A DNA stretch of 64,000 nucleotides from Thinopyrum elongatum (taxonomy: Eukaryota; Streptophyta; Magnoliopsida; Poales; Poaceae), in contig CM022301.1 in the NCBI GenBank assembly GCA_011799875.1, forward strand, positions 208,043,771 to 208,107,770. The letters run 5' to 3'. The notes beneath the pieces are model-generated. The model made no database searches, was not told the origin of the DNA, and worked only from the letters and a program-made list of their open reading frames with translations. Position 1 is the first letter of the stretch. Every line of letters begins with the position of its first letter. The translations under genes were made by a program, and so were the position numbers. Below are positions 57,901 to 64,000 of this stretch, piece after piece.

Positions 57901-59231
57901 GGTGGAGATCGGGCAGGCGACTACGGTGGTTTTTTTTACACCCGCAAACGAGCTCATTCGAACGAGAGCGCAACGCCGCATCCAAACGAGGCGGTGCGAG
58001 GTCACGGCGACAAACGGAAACGGTCGGACGGCGAGGTCAGGCGGCGGCGTTCTCGGGTGCCTCTCGAAGACGACGAAACGGCGCACGCGCGAGCGATTAG
58101 AGAGGCCAGGCCACACTGCGGGAGTGCCCCGAGCAGGGTGGCAGGCTCGGGTGGCCACGACAGGGACGGAAACTGCGGTAGTGAGCGACGCGGCGGAGCT
58201 GGAGCTCCGGCAATGGTGCCGCGGCAACTAGCTAGCTACGAGTGCGCAGAAGAAGAAACAGGCGTGGGGAGGAGGGGAGGAGCTTACAACGCAGGCACAC
58301 GGAGGCCTCTCGGATGGACGGGAGCGCAGGGAGAGGCCGAATCGACGGCGGCGGCGTCCGGCGATCCGAGGGGTAATAAGAGGCTGGGGCAGCGTTCGGG
58401 GGCGCCCGGCGTCCTGCGGCTTTTCTGGGAGGCGTAGTCGAGGGAGACGGAGCGGGTGGACGCGGCGCGGCGAGGGAAGGAGCTCGCTGGCCGCGTAGAC
58501 GACGCGGCGACAGCAACGGACGTGCTCGGCAGAGGGGGGAGAAGTCACGAGGGAGGACCAGGGGGAAAGGACGAGAGGGAATCCTTATCCCCTTGGCATC
58601 GGTGGGCATCGCGGTGTCGGCCAGCGGTCGGCCAGCGCGCGCTCGGCCACGGGCGCGGTGACACGACGAGGGAGAGAGAGTGAGGAGGGAGAGGTGGGCC
58701 GGCTGGGCTGGGCCAGGTGCACTGTGCACTTAGGCCCAGTCCCCGGTAGTAGTTTAGGCCTTTTTTCTTTTTCTTTTCTATTTTTCTTTTTAGATAATGA
58801 ACAGAGAGTGAAAAAGATTATTTGAGCTACCATCTCACTTAGGAAAAATAGGGAAAGTGTCCCATTAAATCCCTGGTGATTTTAGGCATTGCCTCAAATA
58901 TTTTAGAGACCAGTGGAGATCATTTGTATTTTGAAAAAAATGAATTTGCAATTTTAAATTGCTGAAATAGCACTGTTTAAATGCTACTGCTCATTTTGGC
59001 ATAAGGGTGATGTTGTATTCCTTAACAAATAAATGTTATGGAATTTTTGCTAGATGATGAACATTTTTCCAGCAACTTTTGAGCAACTTGAAATTTCACT
59101 TTGAATTTGAATAGGATTCCGAGAAGGAATTTGAAATGAGATATTAATCCAATATGATTAAGCTTTGTAAATCAAGATGACTTGGCACTGATCATAAGGG
59201 ATTACTGTAGTGTGAAGCTGGGGATGTTACA
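54929..59231. mobile_element. Solo LTR F (4,303 bp), TSD ATTCA
   Basis: It starts 'tgtgacgccccagg' and ends 'gggatgttaca', flanked by ATTCA at 54,924-54,928 and 59,232-59,236. Element B at about 21,945-21,965 ('tgtttattcgcttgtc') shows the unoccupied homologous site. It is unusually long for an LTR. Within it are a GC-rich part (about 57,640-58,720) with long overlapping frames on both strands that I regard as compositional, and an (aatt)n run at about 57,537-57,560. No polymerase genes are seen. Orientation is not certain. It might instead be a non-autonomous element lacking clear LTRs. Confidence 0.82.
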
Positions 59232-59236
59232 ATTCA

Positions 59237-59960
59237 CTTGTCATTGCATGAGAGTACGGCAAAGGTATTAGGGATGCCCAGTCCTGAAATGAAAAATGAA
59301 TTTACTTTATGTTGTCAAATAATAAATTCCTTGGAAAGTGTTGGTATGGACGGCACCTGTGGATTCGGTTAGCCGTGGAATGTGAAAGTATGGTGGAAAA
59401 AGGAATAAACTTTATTTTCTGTTTGGGAACCGCCTATGATATATCTAGCATGGAAAGTATTGGGAACTACTCGATCGTTTTCGTTGACAGGAAAAGCATG
59501 CCACCCAAAATGTTTTTATCTCTATCTTTTTCGCTTTGAGCTCTGGCACCTCTGCAAATCCCTACTTCCCTCTGTGAAGGGTCTTTCTATTTTACTTTAT
59601 GCAATTTTTATTTTTGAGTCTCCATCTTCTCTTATAAAGCACCAACTAAGGGGCACTATGATCGTACTTGAGCATTGGGTGTAGCTAATATGCGAGTGTG
59701 TTTCATGAATGGATCAATGATTGAGCATAATGGGCCAGGGATAACTTGCTTTAGTGTTGATATTTTGAAAGACATGGTTGCTTGTTGATATGCTTGAGTA
59801 TTAAAATCTTCATGTCAAAACTAGACTATTGCTTTAAATCATATAAAAGTCCAAATGTCCATGCTACAAAGAAAAAAAAAATGTGATGAACATGTTAGGC
59901 AGCATTCCACATCAAAAATTCTATTTTTATCATTTACCTACTCGAGGACGAGCAGGAATT
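59237..59960 (+). other. Non-coding region of E, right of F
   Basis: It continues the 3' region, with conserved block II at about 59,562-59,600 ('cttccctctgtgaagggt') and 'ctcgaggacgagcagg' before the polypurine tract. The short ORFs look like chance. Confidence 0.75.
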
Positions 59961-59974
59961 AAGCTTGGGGATGC
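59961..59974 (+). promoter_or_regulatory. Polypurine tract of E
   Basis: 'aagcttggggatgc' lies immediately before the 3' LTR. Confidence 0.75.
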
Positions 59975-61557
59975 TGATACGTCTATAATTTTTTATTGTT
60001 CCATGCTGTTATATTATCATTCTTGGATGTTTTACAATCATTTTATAGCAACTTTATATCATTTTTTGGGACTAACCTATTGACATAGTGCCCAGTGCCA
60101 GTTGTTGTTTTTTGCTTGTTTTTTACTTCGCAGAAAATCAATACCAAATGGAGTCCAAACGCAGCGAAACTTTTTGGAGAATTTTTCTGGGCCAGAAGAC
60201 ACAGGATGGGCCAAAGAAGTACCAGAGGGGTGCCCCGAGGGGGGCATAACCCACCTGGGCGCGCCTGGGGGCCCAGGCACGCCCTGGTGGGTTGTGCCCA
60301 CCTCGGCGGCCTCCCGCACCGCCTCTTTGCTCTATAAATACCCCAATATTCTAGAAACCCTAGGGGAGTCGACGAAAATCAATTCCAGCCGCCGCAAGTT
60401 CCAGAACGACCAGATCCAATCTAGACACCATCACGGAGGGGTTCATCATCCTCATTGGTGCCTCTCCGATGATGCGTGAGTAGTTCATTGTAGACCTACG
60501 GGTCCGTAGTTAGTAGCTAGATGGCTTCCTCTCTCTCTCTCTTGATTCTCAATACAATGGTCTCTTGGAGATCTATTTGATGTAACTCTTTTTGCGGTGT
60601 GTTTGTTGGGATCCGATGAACTTTGAGTTTATGATCAAATCTATGTTTTTATCCATGAAAGTTATTTGAGTCTTTTGATCTCTTATATGCATGATTACTT
60701 ATAGCCTCGTATTTCTTCTTCAAATCTTTGGTTTAGTTAGGCCAACTAGATCGATTTTTCTTGCCATGGGAAGAGGTGCTTTGTGATGTGTTCGATCTTA
60801 TGGTGCTTGATCCTAGTGACAGAAGGGGAAACGACACATATGTATCATTGCCATTAAGGATAACAAGATGACGTCTAATTCCTACATGAATAGATCTTGT
60901 CTACATCATGTCATCGTTCTTATTGCATTACTCTGTTTCTCCATGAACTTAATACACTAGATGCATGCTGGATAGCGGTCGATGTGTGGAGTAATAGTAG
61001 TAGATGCAGGCAGGAATCGGTCTACTAATGTTGGACATGATGCCTATATAATGATCATTGCCTGGATATCGTCATAATTATTTGAAGTTCTATCAATTGC
61101 CAAACAATAATTTGTTTACCCGCCGTATGCTATTTTTCTTGAGAGAAGCCACTAGTGAAATCTACGGCCCCCAGGTCTCTTCTTTATCATATTTGCCTTC
61201 GAGATCTATTTTTATTCGCTTTTATTTTTAGATCTATATTTCCAAAACCCAAAAATACCTTGCTGCACTTTATTTTATTTTGTGTTTATTCGAGATCTAT
61301 TTATCCAATCTATCATATTTTTATCCCGTCAACTCGACAATTTCTGGCACCGTTACCCGAAAGGGATTGACAACCCCTTTAACACGTCGGGTTGCAAGTA
61401 TTTGTTCTTTGTGTGCAGGTACTGTTTACGTAGTGTTGCTTGATTCTCCTACTGGTTCGATAACCTTGGTCTCGTCACTGAGGGAAATACCTACCGTCGT
61501 TGTGCTGCATCATCCCTTCCTCTTTGGGGAAATACCGACGTAGTTCAAGCCGCATCA
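59975..61557 (+). repeat. 3' LTR of E (1,583 bp)
   Basis: It starts 'tgatacgtctataatttt' and lacks about 11 bp near the start relative to the 5' LTR. Inverted repeat at about 60,232-60,305; TATAAATA at 60,333-60,340. It ends 'caagccgcatca'. Confidence 0.94.
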
Positions 61558-61562
61558 ATATC

Positions 61563-62692
61563 CAAGGCAATGATTATGAATATAGGCATCACGTCCGTGT
61601 CAAGTAAACCGAAACGATTCTGCATCTACTACTATTACTCCACACATCGACCGACTCCTGCCTAAATCTAGAGTATTAAGTTCATAAGAACAGAGCAACG
61701 CTTTAAGTAAGATGACATAATGTAGAGGGATAAAGTCAAGCAATATGACGAAAACCCCATCTTTTTACTCTTGATGGCAACAATACAATACATGCCTCGC
61801 TACCCCTACTATGTCACTGGGTGAGGACACCGCAAGATTGAACCCAAAACTAAGCACTTCTCCCATTGCAAGAAAAACCAATCTAGTTGGCCAAACCAAA
61901 CCGATAATTCGAAGAGAAATACAAAGATATTAAATCATGCATAAAAGAGTTCAGAGAAGACTCAAGTAATATTCATAGATAATCTGATCTAAATCTGCAA
62001 TTCATCGGATCTCGACAAACACACCGCAAAAGAATATTACATCGGATAGATCTCCAAGAACATCGAGGAGAACATTGTATTGAAGACCAAAGAAAGAGAA
62101 GAAGCCATCTAGCTAGTAGCTATGGACTCATAGGTCTGTGGTAAACTACTCATGCTTCATCGGAAGGGCAGCAAGGTTGATGTAGAGGCCCTCCGTGATC
62201 GAATCCCCCTCTGGCAGGGTGCCGGAAAAGGCCCCAAGATGGGATCTCACGGGAATAGAGGCTTGTGGCGACGGAAAAGTATTTTGGTGGATGCTTCTGT
62301 TGGTTTGGGAATATTTGGGAATTTATAGCGCAAGAATTAGGGTTGGAGGACTCCCGAGGGGCCCATAAGCCAGGGAGGCGCCCCCCCTAGGGCGCGGTCT
62401 CAGGTCTTGTGGTGCCCTCGGGACTCTTCTGGCCCCCTCTCCAAGCTCCGTGGATGTCTTCTGGTCCAAGAAAAATCATCGTAAAGTTTTATTCCATTTG
62501 GACTCCATTTGATATTCCTTTTCTGTAAAACTCAAAAACAAGGAAAAAACAGAATCTGGCACTGGGCTCTAGGTTAATAAGTTAGTCCCAAAAATAATAT
62601 AAAATAGCATATTAATGCATATAAAACATCCAAAATAGATAATATAATAGCATGGAACAATCAAAAATTGTAGATACGTTGGAGATGTATCA
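61563..62692 (-). repeat. 5' LTR of D, outer part
   Basis: It resumes 'caaggcaatgattatg' as in 43,875 of the other D LTR and ends 'ttggagatgtatca', followed by TSD CCTCG. Confidence 0.92.
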
Positions 62693-64000
62693 CCTCGCGT
62701 TGCTAACATCGTCATCGGCAAATGGGTATTTTGGCATAAACTCAAGCCCGCTGGCTCCTTGGATCGCTATAAAGCACGTTGGGTTGTTCAAGGATTCACA
62801 CAGCATGTTGGCATAGACCTCGGTGAGACTTTTAGTCCCGTTGTTAAACCTGCCACGGTTCGCACAGTCTTGCATCTTGTCGCTTCTCGCCACTGGCCGA
62901 TACATCAGTTGGACATATCCAATGCTTTTCTTCATGGAGTTCTACATGAGCGTGTCTACTGTGCTCAACCTACGGTTCATTGATGCCGCCAACTCTGAGA
63001 AGGTTTGCCTACTTTCCAAATCACTTTATGGGCTCAAATAGGCTCCCCGGTCTTGGTACACGCGCATCGGTGTTTTTCTTTCACGCCATGGCTTCACTTC
63101 GGCTCTTTCAGGCACCTCACTGTTTGTGCTTCGTCGTGGTTCGTACATTGCATGTTTGCTACTTTATGTTGATGACATTGCCATCACCGCTTCCTCGACA
63201 GATTTTCTTCGGATGCTTATTACTTCTCTCAACACGGAATTCAAGATGAAGGATCTTGGCCCTCTTCATTTTTTCCTTGGTGTTGTCGTTCGTCGCATGG
63301 CCTCTAGTTTCTTTCTTTCTTTCTCAAGAGAGATATGCTGAGGAGATTCTTGATTGTGCTGCTATGTCCAATTGCAAGCCTGCCTCTACGCCTATTGATA
63401 CTAAGCCCAAGGTTTCAGCTGCCTCCGATGAACTTGTGACAGACGCCACTTTCTACTGAAGCATTGCCACTGCTCTTCAATACCTCACTCTGACACAGCC
63501 AGACATTGCCTATGCCGTTCAGCAGCTTTGTTTGCATATGCATGCTCTGCGTGATGCTCATTGGGATTGATAAAGTGTTTGCTTCGTGGCACTACTTCAC
63601 ACGAGCTTCGGATCAGAGGCAACCCCGCCATCGCCCTTGCTGCATACTCTGACGCTGACTGGGTTGACTGCCCTGACACTCGTCACTCTGCATCGGGGTA
63701 TTGCATCTACCTCGGGGACTCTTCGGTGAACGCCAACCTATCATTTCCCCTTCAAGTGTTGAGGCCGAATACGTGCAATGGCCAGTGCCATGGCTGAATG
63801 TTGTTGGCTTCGACAACTGCTTGGCGAGCTTCATTGTGTTGTTGATGAGGCCTCCGTGGTGTTTTGTGACAACGTATCTGCAGTTTACCTCTCAGCCAAC
63901 CCCGTTCATCATCGCCACACAAAGCATATTGAATTGGTTGTACGTGAGAAGGTAGCCTTGGGACACTTTCGTGTTGTCCACGTTTCAATGGCTCATCAAC
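62693..64000 (+). pseudogene. H: copia reverse transcriptase and RNase H, broken; runs past window end
   Basis: RT signatures are '[11 protein letters not shown]', '[14 protein letters not shown]', '[11 protein letters not shown]' (about 62,775-62,940) and, in another frame, 'SLYGLK' and the catalytic 'LLYVDDI' (about 63,160-63,180). RNase H shows 'YSDADWVDCPDTR' (about 63,650) and later 'EAEY' residues. Breaks include a frameshift near 62,975, a TAG near 63,039, a TGA near 63,457 and further shifts. The 3' LTR is not reached. Confidence 0.87.

Larger units (their letters stand above)
50492..61557 (+). mobile_element. Element E: Athila-lineage non-autonomous retrotransposon, hosts solo LTR F
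   Basis: TSD ATATC at 50,487-50,491 and 61,558-61,562; the other D LTR at about 43,870 reads through as an empty site. LTRs at 50,492-52,072 and 59,975-61,557. Internal DNA has one ORF (52,334-53,176), a stem-loop array and conserved non-coding blocks, but no gag core, protease, RT or integrase. Confidence 0.93.
43423..62692 (-). mobile_element. Element D: Athila-lineage non-autonomous retrotransposon, hosts E
   Basis: TSD CCTCG at 43,418-43,422 and 62,693-62,697. On the minus strand: 5' LTR (right end, split by E), primer-binding site, gag, protease, long non-coding region, polypurine tract, 3' LTR (left end). No RT or integrase is found. The LTRs match solo LTR I. Confidence 0.93.
11938..64000 (+). 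mobile_element. Element H: Ty1/copia retrotransposon split by three insertions; 3' end outside window
   Basis: Pieces of one copia polyprotein lie in order at 11,938-13,437 (Gag tail, protease, integrase), 14,998-15,613 (integrase end and linker), 43,263-43,422 (linker to RT) and 62,693-64,000 (RT, RNase H). Integrase before RT is the copia order. At each of the three junctions, removing the insertion and one TSD copy keeps the reading frame. The 5' LTR is not identified; the 3' LTR lies beyond 64,000. This is the oldest layer of the nest to the right of 11,938. Confidence 0.9.

Noticed and set aside
57648..58729. Frames of 150 to 259 codons in solo LTR F
   Set aside because: GC-rich island with open frames in several registers on both strands and no recognisable domain.

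Overview
The window looks like repeat-rich nuclear DNA of a grass in the Triticeae (wheat, Aegilops, barley or rye group). Nearly all of it is stacked LTR retrotransposons of the kinds that fill those genomes, with a Tourist-like MITE and a long tandem array at the left. I recognise no intact host gene, tRNA, rRNA or CRISPR. Family names would need a search of a Triticeae repeat library, so I use letters.

Layout. 1-3,880: tandem array of about 0.51-kb units in a higher-order pattern, with a MITE at 614-890. 3,881-4,398: GC-rich, promoter or 5'-UTR-like DNA. 4,399-9,161: element A, an Athila-lineage Ty3/gypsy element without its 5' half. 9,162-10,745: GC-rich DNA with a 65-bp inverted repeat. 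10,746-11,889: LTR fragment J between two 48-bp direct repeats. From 11,938 to the window end the host sequence is one Ty1/copia element, H, whose pol is cut into four pieces (11,938-13,437; 14,998-15,613; 43,263-43,422; 62,693-64,000).

Three insertions split H: solo LTR I (13,438-14,997), Athila element B (15,614-43,262) and minus-strand Athila element D (43,423-62,692). B carries a Tat-lineage gypsy element G (23,344-42,414) in its 3' LTR, and G carries Athila element C (30,388-40,625). D carries Athila element E (50,492-61,557) in its 5' LTR, and E carries a 4.3-kb solo LTR F (54,929-59,231). Each branch is four layers deep. The seven insertions from I to G have a 5-bp target-site duplication; six are exact and one has a single mismatch.

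How the parts relate. C (and the remnant A) has gag, protease, RT, RNase H and integrase, all now broken. B, D and E have no pol and look non-autonomous, so they would have needed enzymes from a relative such as C. A, B, C and E share conserved non-coding blocks upstream of the 3' LTR, and all five share a motif next to the polypurine tract. The most unusual signals are: a roughly 70-bp GC-rich inverted repeat present both in LTRs and at an internal promoter-like site before an extra ORF (A, C); a row of 31-nt stem-loops with compensatory stem changes in D and E; an antisense gene with its own TATA box and a B3-like domain in G, split by C; and a 280-residue ORF in E that shares a motif with the D polyprotein.
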